Source of the DNA: JBGVSA01 sp049840475
GTDB taxonomy: Bacteria; Pseudomonadota; Gammaproteobacteria; Burkholderiales; Rhodocyclaceae
Direction of reading: 5' to 3'
DNA length: 64,000 nt
NCBI GenBank assembly: GCA_049840475.1
Contig: JASGKX010000002.1
Coordinates: 372,001 to 436,000, forward strand
Made by a program: the position numbers and the translations under genes
Notes under the pieces: generated by a model
What the model was told of the DNA's origin: nothing
The model's database searches: none
The model's input: the letters and a program-made list of their open reading frames with translations, nothing else
Part shown: piece after piece, positions 36,206 to 43,586 of the stretch
Layout of the letters: each line of letters begins with the position of its first letter
Numbering within the stretch: position 1 is the first letter of the stretch

Positions 36206-36847
36206 ATGCTTGAGAACGCACGCTACATCGTGGTGGAAGGCCCCATCGGGGCCGGCAAGACGAGCCTCGCCAAACGACTGGCCGAACGACTCGACGCGCA
36301 GGCGACGCTGTTGCTCGAAGATCCGGCGAAGAATCCGTTCCTCGGCCGCTTCTATCACAACGCAGACCGCTGGGCGCTGGCAACGCAGGTCTCGTTTCTG
36401 TTCCAGCGCGATGCACTGCTGCGCCAGTTTGGCCAACTGGACCCGGGCCAGCGTGTGGTGAGTGACTTCCTGCTCGCCAAGGATCCGCTGTTCGCCAGCC
36501 TCAACCTCGAACCCGACGAAGAAGCGCTGTACCAAGAGATCTATGCACGCCTGCAACCGCCGACGCCGGTGCCAGATCTGGTCATTTATCTGCAGGCGCA
36601 GCCCGAGGTACTCATCGAGCGCGTGCGCAAGCGCGGCTTCGACAGCGAGCGTCGCATCACCGAGTCCTACCTCGAACGCGTGAACGAGCGCTACGCCAGC
36701 TTCTTCCACCAATATGACGCCTCGCCGCTGTTCATCGTGAACGCAGAGGTGCTCAATCCTGTCGAACAGGACGACGATTTCGAGATCCTGTTCGAACGCC
36801 TCAAGGCCATGCGAAGCTATCGCGAGTTCTTCGGCTACGCACAGTAA
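36206..36847 (+). CDS. Deoxynucleoside kinase (dNK/dGK-type)
   Basis: A 213-aa P-loop kinase of the deoxyadenosine/deoxyguanosine kinase family, which phosphorylates deoxynucleosides for salvage. Walker A is VEGPIGAGKTSLA (about 9-21), the FLLAKDPLF region follows (about 88-96), and the lid RVRKRGFDSERRI (about 134-146) has the ERRI/R-rich loop. ATG 36206 fits the family start (YIVVEGPIGAGKT). The gene lies between the DUF486 gene and panB, as in other Burkholderiaceae. The exact nucleoside is unknown. Confidence 0.9.
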   Translation: MLENARYIVVEGPIGAGKTSLAKRLAERLDAQATLLLEDPAKNPFLGRFYHNADRWALATQVSFLFQRDALLRQFGQLDPGQRVVSDFLLAKDPLFASLNLEPDEEALYQEIYARLQPPTPVPDLVIYLQAQPEVLIERVRKRGFDSERRITESYLERVNERYASFFHQYDASPLFIVNAEVLNPVEQDDDFEILFERLKAMRSYREFFGYAQ

Positions 36848-36886
36848 TCGAAGGACCCGGCCTGCATCACCACAAAGGAGTCAGCC

Positions 36887-37702
36887 ATGAGCTACCTCGC
36901 CGACACCAAGCCAATCACCCTTTTTGAACTGGCGAAGATGCGCGCCGAAGGCCGCAAGATCGCCATGTTAACCTGCTATGACGCAAGCTATGCGGCAGCC
37001 GCCGAGCGTGCCGACGTCAACGTGCTGCTCATCGGCGACTCGCTGGGCAACGTCGTGCAGGGGCAGAAGTCCACGCTGCCGGTCTCGCTCGAACACATGG
37101 TCTATCACACGCAGTGCGTGGCACGCGGCGCGAATCGCCCGTGGATCGTCACCGACCTGAACTTCGGCTCGTACCAGGAAGCCCCCTCGCAGGCGATGCG
37201 CAGCGCAGCCGCCGTGATGGCCGCCGGCGCGAACATGGTCAAACTGGAAGGCGGCTCGTACATGGCCGACACCGTGCGTTTCCTGGTCGAACGCGGCGTG
37301 CCGGTCTGCGCGCACGTCGGCCTGACGCCGCAATCGGTATTCCAGCTCGGCGGCTATCGCGTGCAGGGAAAGAGCGAAGAATCCGCCGCGCAGATGATCG
37401 CCGACGTGAAAGCGCTTGAAGACGCGGGCGCTGCCATGGTGGTGCTCGAAATGGTGCCGGCCGCGCTGGCCGAGCGCATCACCCGCTCGCTCACAAGCAT
37501 GGCGACCATCGGCATCGGCGCCGGCAAGGAATGCGACGGCCAGGTGCTGGTCATGCACGACATGCTGGGCGTGTTCCCCGGCAAGACGGCGCGCTTTGTG
37601 CGCAACTTCATGGATGGCGCCACGAGCATCGAAAACGCCATGGCCCGTTACGTCGCAGCCGTACGCGACGGCAGCTTCCCGGCGGCGGAACACACCTACT
37701 GA
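36887..37702 (+). CDS. panB: 3-methyl-2-oxobutanoate hydroxymethyltransferase
   Basis: PanB makes ketopantoate from 2-oxoisovalerate and methylene-THF, the first step of pantothenate synthesis. The 271-aa TIM-barrel has AMLTCYDASYA (about 25-35), LIGDSLGNVVQG (Asp for Mg, about 47-58), KLEGG (about 115-119), AHVGLTPQ (about 140-147) and the catalytic Glu in LEMVPAAL (about 187-194). AAAGGAG (before ATG 36887) is a strong binding site. Likely last gene of the folK operon, with the VOC gene following 9 bases later. Confidence 0.96.
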   Translation: MSYLADTKPITLFELAKMRAEGRKIAMLTCYDASYAAAAERADVNVLLIGDSLGNVVQGQKSTLPVSLEHMVYHTQCVARGANRPWIVTDLNFGSYQEAPSQAMRSAAAVMAAGANMVKLEGGSYMADTVRFLVERGVPVCAHVGLTPQSVFQLGGYRVQGKSEESAAQMIADVKALEDAGAAMVVLEMVPAALAERITRSLTSMATIGIGAGKECDGQVLVMHDMLGVFPGKTARFVRNFMDGATSIENAMARYVAAVRDGSFPAAEHTY

Positions 37703-37711
37703 GCAGCGTCG

Positions 37712-38095
37712 ATGAAAATCGACCGGCTCGATCACCTCGTGCTGACGGTGGCTGATGTTAACGCCACCTGTCGCTTCTACGCCGATGTGCTGGGCATGGA
37801 AGTCGTCACATTCGGGGCAGGCCGCAGGGCGCTGACTTTCGGCCGGCAGAAGATCAATCTGCACGAGGCGGGACGCGAGTTCGAACCCAAGGCCGCGCGC
37901 CCGACGCGCGGCTCCGCCGACCTGTGCCTGATCTCCACCACACCGCTCGCCGACGTCATCGTCGAACTGGGCGAATGCGGTGTCACCATCGAGGAAGGCC
38001 CGGTTCCGCGCACGGGCGCGACGGGCCCGATCACTTCGGTCTACTTCCGCGACCCGGACGGCAACCTCATCGAAGTGTCGAACTACGCGGTCTGA
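37712..38095 (+). CDS. VOC (glyoxalase-fold) family protein
   Basis: A 127-aa single vicinal-oxygen-chelate domain with the betaalphabetabetabeta pattern: LDHLVLTVADVNATCRFYADVLGM (about 6-29) and YFRDPDGNLIEVSNY (about 111-125). His8 and a Glu near residue 121 are likely metal ligands. Such proteins are glyoxalases, dioxygenases or resistance enzymes; which one is unknown. It runs directly behind panB and converges on the chemoreceptor gene with no visible terminator in the 12-base gap. Confidence 0.85.
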   Translation: MKIDRLDHLVLTVADVNATCRFYADVLGMEVVTFGAGRRALTFGRQKINLHEAGREFEPKAARPTRGSADLCLISTTPLADVIVELGECGVTIEEGPVPRTGATGPITSVYFRDPDGNLIEVSNYAV

Positions 38096-38107
38096 TTCTG
38101 GCGTTCT

Positions 38108-39505
38108 TCACGCCCCGACAATGTGGTCAAAGCGCACGTCCGCACCCAGCACACCGAGAGACTTGCCCGCGCCATCGCGCAAGAGCAGCGAGATGGTGAA
38201 GCAGAAGTCATCGGTGGCTGCGGAACGATAGATACCCGAGACATATACTCGCCCATCGTGCGCGGGCTGGCGGTACCACTCGCGCGTGCTCCAGTCATGC
38301 CCCATGGCTTGCGGATCGATGCCATCGGACGAGACGTTGCCGCAAATCTGGCGTCCCTTCATATCGGTGGCATAGACAAGTTGCAGCGAAGGCAACTGCT
38401 GGCATAGCGCGGCAAGGCGCAACTCTAGATCGTCACGCGACAACCCTTCCAGTCGCCACTGGGCGACCGCCTGAGTGACTTGCTGTCGCAATTCGCGGTG
38501 GCCGTCGAAACGAAATTCACCGACCTCCGTGAGCAACGCCTCGGTCTGCGTGCGTACCTGGGTAGCGCAGGCGGAGAGCCGGTGCGCATCGTCGAGCTGG
38601 CGGTGGGCACCTTCGGTGACGTTTTCCACGCGACGCTCGACTTCGATAACCGCGTCGCCCTGCTCGCGGCTGGCACCCGCCATCGCACGCACGTGCCCGA
38701 TGAGCGTGGCGATATGTTCCGCAGCGGCCGCAAGGCATGTTCTGGCGGCAACGGTCGCATCCACACCAGCGCCGACCTCATGTTCGACACGCAGCATGGC
38801 GTCAGTTGTCTCGCCTGTCCGTTGCTGGATGCCCATCAGCACTTGTTCGACCCGCTGCGTGGCTTCGCTGGTCTGATCGGCCAGCGTGCGGACTTCATCG
38901 GCCACGACAGCGAAACCACGTCCTTGGTCACCAGCGCGAGCGGCTTCGATGGCAGCGTTGAGAGAAAGGATGCGCGTGCGATCGGCAATGCTCTTGATGA
39001 GCTGGACCGTCTGCCCAATGCTCGCGCAACTGGCCTGCAACGCCGCCAACTGCCCGGACAATTCGGCAACGCCTTCGCCGATGTGGCGAATCTGTGCTTC
39101 AGCCCGTGTGCTGGCGTCATTGGCCTCGTGCGTGGCGCTGCGCACCTGCGTGGTAAAGGCCTCGGCCTCTGAACTGTCCTGCGCAATAGCCGTGGCCGTG
39201 CGGGACATTTCGCGACTCGCGGCGGCAATCGACTCGGCACTCTCCCGCTGTTGCCGGGCCCGCTGCTCCAGCTCAGCGGCAACACGTGACAGATGCGGCG
39301 CGACTTCGGACAGACTGACCGAGGTACGCGCCACCCGCACGATGCTGTGATGAAAGCGGCCCAGCATTTCGTTGATCAGGCCGGTAATGCGCGAGAGCCG
39401 GCTAGCGCCTTCGTCGGCGAGCTTGAGCGTGAGGTCGACGCCACTGCGGGTGGCTTCTGACAGCGGAGCAAACAGGACATTCAGTTGGGCGAGGCGGATG
39501 AACAT
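38108..39505 (-). CDS. Cytoplasmic methyl-accepting chemotaxis protein, C-terminal sensor
   Basis: A 465-aa chemoreceptor with no transmembrane segment or HAMP. The signalling helices come first (about 40-310), with hairpin tip IADRTRILSLNAAIEAARA (about 165-183) and RGFAVVADEVRTLADQT. A C-terminal PDC/Cache-like domain (about 350-460) follows, with EFRFDGHRELR, LQLVYATDMKGRQICGNV and VLGADVRFDHIV. The usual order is reversed: sensor after signal module. A cytosolic ligand or redox state is the likely input. No pentapeptide tail. It is a single gene between VOC and fpr. Confidence 0.88.
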   Translation of the reverse strand: MFIRLAQLNVLFAPLSEATRSGVDLTLKLADEGASRLSRITGLINEMLGRFHHSIVRVARTSVSLSEVAPHLSRVAAELEQRARQQRESAESIAAASREMSRTATAIAQDSSEAEAFTTQVRSATHEANDASTRAEAQIRHIGEGVAELSGQLAALQASCASIGQTVQLIKSIADRTRILSLNAAIEAARAGDQGRGFAVVADEVRTLADQTSEATQRVEQVLMGIQQRTGETTDAMLRVEHEVGAGVDATVAARTCLAAAAEHIATLIGHVRAMAGASREQGDAVIEVERRVENVTEGAHRQLDDAHRLSACATQVRTQTEALLTEVGEFRFDGHRELRQQVTQAVAQWRLEGLSRDDLELRLAALCQQLPSLQLVYATDMKGRQICGNVSSDGIDPQAMGHDWSTREWYRQPAHDGRVYVSGIYRSAATDDFCFTISLLLRDGAGKSLGVLGADVRFDHIVGA

Positions 39506-39635
39506 GTCGATCTCGTTTTTAACGTTTTGACCGATTCATGCAATTTTCATGCACAGGCCCGCGGCGTGGCCCATCACGGCATCTGCCGTCATGATCGTCT
39601 CGCCATGCACCATCAAAGAGCATGGCGCACCAAAT

Positions 39636-39662
39636 AAAAAACCCCGCCGAAGCGGGGTTTTT
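39636..39662 (-). terminator. Rho-independent terminator of fpr
   Basis: ACCCCGC / GCGGGGT-type stem with A-run and T-run on either side. It lies after the fpr stop on the minus strand and can work in both directions. Confidence 0.85.
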
Positions 39663-39680
39663 CATGAAGACTGGGTGTAA

Positions 39681-40457
39681 TCAGCGTTCGACGAAAGCAC
39701 GCTCGATCACGTAGTCGCCCGGTTCGCCGACCCCCGGAGAGATGACAAAGCCGCGAGCTTCCAGCAGATCGGCGGTGTCTTTGTTCATCGACGGGCTGCC
39801 GCAGATCATGGCGCGGTCGGTCTCGGGATTGAGCGGCGGCAGGCCAAGGTCTGCGCACAGCTTGCCGGACTCGATCAGATCGGTCAGGCGCCCCTGGTTG
39901 CGGAACGGCTCGCGCGTCACCGACGGGTAGTAGAGCAGCTTGTCACCGATCATCTCGCCGAGGATCTCGTCTTCGCGCAGTTCATTGGTGATGTAGTCGT
40001 GGTAGGCCAGCTCGGACACATAACGCACGCCGTGGAACAGGATGACCTTGTCGAAGCGCTCGTAGGCTTCCGGGTCCTTGATCAGGCTCATGAACGGCGC
40101 CAGGCCAGTGCCCGTGCCAAACAGGAAGAGGTTCTTGCCCGGCTTGAGGTCGTCCAGCACCAGCGTGCCGGTGGGCTTCTTGCTGATGAGGATCGAGTCG
40201 CCTTCCTTCAGGTGTTGCAGGCGCGAGGTCAGCGGGCCGTTGGGCACCTTGATGCTGAAGAACTCAAGATGCTCTTCGTAATTGGCGCTGGCGATACTGT
40301 AGGCCCGCACCAGCGGCTTGCCTTCGACTTCCAGGCCGATCATCACGAAGTGGCCGTTGCGGAAGCGCAGGCCCGCGTCGCGGGTGGTCTTGAAGCTGAA
40401 CAGCGTGTCGTTCCAGTGATGAACGCTGAGGACGCGTTCCGTGCCAAAAGTTGCCAT
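39681..40457 (-). CDS. fpr: Ferredoxin/flavodoxin-NADP reductase
   Basis: Fpr moves electrons between NADPH and ferredoxin or flavodoxin, for Fe-S and oxidative-stress defence. The 258-aa product has the FAD motif RAYSIAS (about 50-56), TGTGLAPFMSLI for NADP (about 112-124), GCSPSMN-type ICGSPSMN (about 217-224) and the C-terminal FVER typical of the bacterial class (subclass I). Clearly separate transcription unit, divergent from rquA. All family residues present. Confidence 0.95.
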   Translation of the reverse strand: MATFGTERVLSVHHWNDTLFSFKTTRDAGLRFRNGHFVMIGLEVEGKPLVRAYSIASANYEEHLEFFSIKVPNGPLTSRLQHLKEGDSILISKKPTGTLVLDDLKPGKNLFLFGTGTGLAPFMSLIKDPEAYERFDKVILFHGVRYVSELAYHDYITNELREDEILGEMIGDKLLYYPSVTREPFRNQGRLTDLIESGKLCADLGLPPLNPETDRAMICGSPSMNKDTADLLEARGFVISPGVGEPGDYVIERAFVER

Positions 40458-40589
40458 GACTTGCGTTTAACCTGATGTTCGCGATGCAGCAATTTTACTG
40501 ATCGAGTGGTAATAACGCATGGATTTATATATAACAATTGGTAATCAGGATTTAACCCGGCTATGAGCGGACTTTATTTTTGGTTTAGC

Positions 40590-40617
40590 TCAAGGGAACC
40601 TCATCTAGCTCCGATAA
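40590..40617 (+). promoter_or_regulatory. Sigma-28-like promoter upstream of rquA
   Basis: TCAAG (40590-40594) and TCCGATAA (40610-40617), with 12 bases between the 8-base -35 and -10 elements. The -10 matches GCCGATAA in 7 of 8. Spacing is one more than the enteric FliA optimum. Transcription would start about 25 bases before rquA's start codon. Confidence 0.35.
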
Positions 40618-40651
40618 ACTAAGACTATTGATCAGCCACAAGGGGCAAAAA

Positions 40652-41398
40652 ATGACGGAAAACACTCTCGCAGCGACCACTAACAGCGCCGAGGCCGTCA
40701 GCTCCTCTTCTCAGGGCGAACAACGTATTGGTCCGATTCCCTCGTACATGCACGAGGTCTACGACTGGGCCTACGTGAATCCGAAGCTGGTCCGCCTGCT
40801 CGATCGCAACATCGTTGTACGTGTATTGCTGTTCCTGAACGACCGCCGCTTGATGCGCGCTTATCTCGATCGCATCAAGCCGGGCATGCGTGTCTGGCAG
40901 GTTGCCCACGTGTATGGCGACTTGGTGCGACTGGCAGCCGAAAAATGCGGTCCGCATGGCCACTTCCAGCTCACCGACGTCACGCCGATCCAGGTCAGCC
41001 ACGGCACGGGCAAACTACAGGATCTGCCTTGGGCGCAGGTCGTACGCAGCGACGCGGGCAGCTTCCGCGCCAGCGAACCGCAAGACCTGATCTGCAGCTT
41101 CTTCCTGCTGCATGAGGTGCCTGACAACTGGAAGCGTGCGGTTGTTGACAACATGCTGAGCCAATTGCCGGAAGGTGCGGAGGCGCTGTTCGTCGATTAC
41201 CACGGCCCGTCGCGCTGGCAACCGGTCCGCTACATTCTGAAGGTAGTCAATCGCCTGCTGGAGCCGTTCGCCGAAGCGCTCTGGGACCACGAGATCAGCC
41301 ACTTTTCGAGCGAGCCGGAGCGCTTTACCTGGGAGAAGCGCACCATTTTCGGCGGCGTTTACCAGATCGTCTCTGTGCGCCACAAAAAGACCGCCTGA
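40652..41398 (+). CDS. rquA: Rhodoquinone biosynthesis protein RquA
   Basis: RquA turns ubiquinone into the low-potential quinone rhodoquinone, which supports fumarate reduction at low oxygen. The 248-aa protein follows the family layout: IPSYMHEVYDWAYVNP (about 30-45), an atypical methyltransferase motif I (VWQVAHVYGD) in place of the Gly-rich loop, FFLLHEVPDNWKR (about 150-162), VDYHGPSRWQP and LLEPFAEALWDHEI near the end. These are the diagnostic RquA blocks as I know them. ATG 40652 follows AAGGGGC. Single gene, closed by a terminator. Confidence 0.88.
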   Translation: MTENTLAATTNSAEAVSSSSQGEQRIGPIPSYMHEVYDWAYVNPKLVRLLDRNIVVRVLLFLNDRRLMRAYLDRIKPGMRVWQVAHVYGDLVRLAAEKCGPHGHFQLTDVTPIQVSHGTGKLQDLPWAQVVRSDAGSFRASEPQDLICSFFLLHEVPDNWKRAVVDNMLSQLPEGAEALFVDYHGPSRWQPVRYILKVVNRLLEPFAEALWDHEISHFSSEPERFTWEKRTIFGGVYQIVSVRHKKTA

Positions 41399-41422
41399 CG
41401 GGCCTTTGATATCATCCCCGAC

Positions 41423-41447
41423 ACGCCGCGCACTGCGCGGCGTTTTT
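41423..41447 (+). terminator. Rho-independent terminator of rquA
   Basis: ACGCCGCGC / GCGCGGCGT stem, three-base loop, T5 tail. Confidence 0.9.
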
Positions 41448-41455
41448 CATTGCAC

Positions 41456-41497
41456 GCGGGGACGACCTCGCCTCTGCCCCTCATTCGGGACGGCCCG
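41456..41497 (+). ncRNA. Guanidine-II (mini-ykkC) riboswitch
   Basis: Two small hairpins with ACGR loops, the definition of this aptamer class: GCGGGG-ACGA-CCTCGC (41456-41471) and CGGG-ACGG-CCCG (41486-41497), 14 bases apart. Both tetraloops match ACGR exactly. The second hairpin ends just before AAGGA (41504-41508), the binding site of the guanidinium exporter gene. Guanidine would be expected to join the hairpins and free the site. The downstream gene is the textbook target of the class. Confidence 0.9.
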
Positions 41498-41517
41498 CTC
41501 ATGAAGGACACATCATC

Positions 41518-41838
41518 GTGAACTGGTTGATTCTCTTTTTTGCCGGCCTGCTGGAGATCGTCTGGGCAGTCGGACTCAAGTACACCGCTGGCTTCACCCG
41601 CCCGCTGCCCACCATCATCACCGTTGCGGCGATGATCGCCAGCGTGATCTTGCTGGGGCTTGCCGTACGTACGCTGCCATTGGGCACCGCCTATGCCGTC
41701 TGGACGGCAATCGGCACGGTGGGCACGGTCATCTTCGGCATGGTGTACCTGGGCGAGCCAGCCTCCCTGGCACGCATCGGCTGCATCATGCTGATTGTCA
41801 TCGGCATCGCGGGGCTCAAGGCACTTACGCCGCATTGA
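41518..41838 (+). CDS. gdx: Guanidinium exporter (SMR family, SugE/Gdx)
   Basis: A 106-aa, four-helix small-multidrug-resistance protein that exports guanidinium in exchange for protons. The essential Glu lies in AGLLEIVWAVGLKYT (helix 1, Glu13), and the KYT/GLK motifs are those of the Gdx branch rather than EmrE. Start is GTG 41518, with AAGGA 9 bases before it. Control by the riboswitch just upstream is the main functional argument. A bidirectional terminator follows. Confidence 0.93.
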   Translation: MNWLILFFAGLLEIVWAVGLKYTAGFTRPLPTIITVAAMIASVILLGLAVRTLPLGTAYAVWTAIGTVGTVIFGMVYLGEPASLARIGCIMLIVIGIAGLKALTPH

Positions 41839-41863
41839 TGCCGAAACGAGCGCCGCCACAATG

Positions 41864-41892
41864 AAAAAAGCCCGCGAAGTGCGGGCTTTTTT
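41864..41892. terminator. Bidirectional rho-independent terminator
   Basis: A6 - GCCCGC / GCGGGC - T6 with a five-base loop, between the convergent gdx and desaturase genes. Confidence 0.92.
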
Positions 41893-41910
41893 GCGACAGG
41901 CAGATTCGAC

Positions 41911-43089
41911 TCAGGCTGCGTAGCTGCGCATGCGCATGGACAGTTCCTGCAACTGCTTCACGCCGCTCTGTTCGGCGCGACGGCACCAATCCTGAAGCTG
42001 ATTGAGCAGTTGCTCGCGCGATGCCGTAGAACGCGCCCACAGCGCGGCAAGTTCTTCTCGCATCTGGTGCAACATGGCCAGGCGCGGGCTGTGCGCCAGC
42101 GCATCGGCGACTTGCTGGCGAGCGGTGGCCGACAGCGACTCAGCGTCGTCCTGCAGCCAGGCGCGCAGCTTTTTGATGTCGAAACGATCACCATGCGCAG
42201 CCTTGAGGCGCACAAGTTCTTCACCGTACACATCCTTCAACGAGCGCAGGTAACGCGTCATGACGTCATAGCGGTGCGTGATGATGTTCTGGAGCATCTC
42301 CAGGTCGATCGTCGCGCGTGCTTCGCCAAAGCGCGGCACGGGAATCGTCTTCTTGACCGTGGCGAGGCCTGCGATTTCGAGCAGGCGGATGTACATCCAG
42401 CCGATGTCGAATTCGTACCATTTGGCCGACAACTTGGCCGAAGTCGCGAAGGTGTGGTGGTTGTTGTGCAGCTCTTCGCCGCCGATCAGGATGCCCCAGG
42501 GCACAAGGTTGGTCGAAGCGTCCGCACAATCAAAATTGCGATAGCCCCAGAAGTGCGCCAGACCATTGATAACGCCAGCAGCCCAGAACGGAATCCAGAC
42601 CATCTGGACGGCCCAGATGGTGACGCCGATGGCACCAAACAGGATGAAGTTGACGATCAACATGAGCGAAATGCCAATCACCGAATGGCGATAGACGTTG
42701 CGCTCCAGCCAATCGTCGGGCGTGCCGTGGCCGAACTTGCGCAGCGTTTCTTCGTTCCCCGCCTCAGCGCGATACAGTTCCGCGCCTTGCCACAACACCT
42801 TGCGCAGGCCGCGCGTCTGCGGGCTGTGCGGATCATCTTCGGTCTCGCACTTGGCGTGGTGCTTGCGGTGGATGGCGGCCCATTCCTTGGTGACCATGCC
42901 GGTTGTCATCCATAGCCAGAAACGAAAGAAATGGCTGGGGATCGGATGCAGGTCGAGCGCGCGGTGCGCTTGGTGACGATGCAAAAAAATGGTGACCGAC
43001 GCGATGGTGATGTGGGTCAGGCCGAGGGCGACAAGCACATAGCCCCACCACGGCAAATCCACCAGACCATCAAACAAACCGTAGAACAT
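41911..43089 (-). CDS. Fatty-acid (acyl-CoA-type) desaturase
   Basis: A 392-aa membrane di-iron desaturase that introduces a cis double bond into fatty acyl chains, useful for membrane fluidity. The three histidine boxes are HRHQAHR (about 37-43), HRKHH (about 74-78) and HNNHH (about 210-214), separated by four hydrophobic helices. The C-terminal third (about 250-392) is a long helical extension with coiled-coil character, typical of this beta-proteobacterial group. Start ATG 43089 is the first. Transcribed alone. Regiospecificity (probably delta-9) is not proven. Confidence 0.92.
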   Translation of the reverse strand: MFYGLFDGLVDLPWWGYVLVALGLTHITIASVTIFLHRHQAHRALDLHPIPSHFFRFWLWMTTGMVTKEWAAIHRKHHAKCETEDDPHSPQTRGLRKVLWQGAELYRAEAGNEETLRKFGHGTPDDWLERNVYRHSVIGISLMLIVNFILFGAIGVTIWAVQMVWIPFWAAGVINGLAHFWGYRNFDCADASTNLVPWGILIGGEELHNNHHTFATSAKLSAKWYEFDIGWMYIRLLEIAGLATVKKTIPVPRFGEARATIDLEMLQNIITHRYDVMTRYLRSLKDVYGEELVRLKAAHGDRFDIKKLRAWLQDDAESLSATARQQVADALAHSPRLAMLHQMREELAALWARSTASREQLLNQLQDWCRRAEQSGVKQLQELSMRMRSYAA

Positions 43090-43579
43090 CGAATTTCCTT
43101 ATGCGTCAGCGCGCAACAATCAAATCGAGCTTGATATTACGCAAATACAAGGATTAAGACTATGCGACCTGCGTCAATTTTTGATAGCCGGAAGCGTGCA
43201 GTCGTTGACAGGTAGTTTTGTTTGAAGTTAGCCTTCGAAGCATGTCTGCGACGATGCACCTCGTGCTCACCTTCGCTCTGCTGTCCTCCCTGACCCTCAG
43301 CGCCCTGCTGCGGGGTCTGCTGCTGCGCCCCGCGCGCAGATAAAACTCCCCCCTTCGTTCCGGCTGTAATACCCGTCGCCCCAAGGCGAACGGCTCCTTT
43401 GCGCAAGCTTTTTGCGCGCAATCTCGAGGAAGAACCGACATGCGTCCATCCAACCTGCTGCTTCAACTGCGACTGCGCCCCGGGCATCGGGCCATGATTT
43501 CGGCTGCCTTTGCGCAGCTGTCCGATGTCCGCGCCGCCCGCAACGCCTTCATCGAATACGCAAACAGGAACCGACGACC
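43090..43579 (+). other. leuA upstream region with two leucine-rich small ORFs
   Basis: 490 bases between the divergent desaturase gene and leuA. It holds a TTGACA box (43205-43210) with a weak -10 (about 43229-43234), then two leader-type ORFs (43242-43343 and 43440-43586). A TTGCGC / GCGCAA stem (43399-43404 with 43416-43421) lies between them. This has the features of a leucine-responsive leader, but no terminator hairpin with a T-run was found. Confidence 0.5.
43242..43343 (+). CDS. Leucine-rich leader peptide candidate, 33 aa
   Basis: A short ORF (MSATMHLVLTFALLSS...) with 11 Leu of 33, in clusters such as Leu-Leu-Leu at positions 26-28. It has no good binding site; if transcription starts near 43241, as the TTGACA box suggests, the message could even be leaderless. 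Leu enrichment before leuA is the argument for a leader peptide; a small hydrophobic membrane peptide or chance ORF is the alternative. Confidence 0.45.
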   Translation: MSATMHLVLTFALLSSLTLSALLRGLLLRPARR

Positions 43580-43586
43580 ATGTTGA
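43440..43586 (+). CDS. Leader peptide candidate overlapping the leuA start, 48 aa
   Basis: An ORF starting MRPSNLLLQLRLRPGHR, with five Leu in residues 6-12. GAGGA (43426-43430) lies 9 bases before its ATG. Its TGA (43584-43586) falls just inside leuA, whose ATG is at 43580-43582, so ribosomes finishing the leader would terminate next to the leuA start and could couple translation. Confidence 0.5.
   Translation: MRPSNLLLQLRLRPGHRAMISAAFAQLSDVRAARNAFIEYANRNRRPC

Noticed and set aside
40628..40644. Possible FNR/Anr half-site TTGAT-N4-CACAA before rquA
   Set aside because: Only one half matches and it overlaps the ribosome-binding region, too close to the gene for activation.
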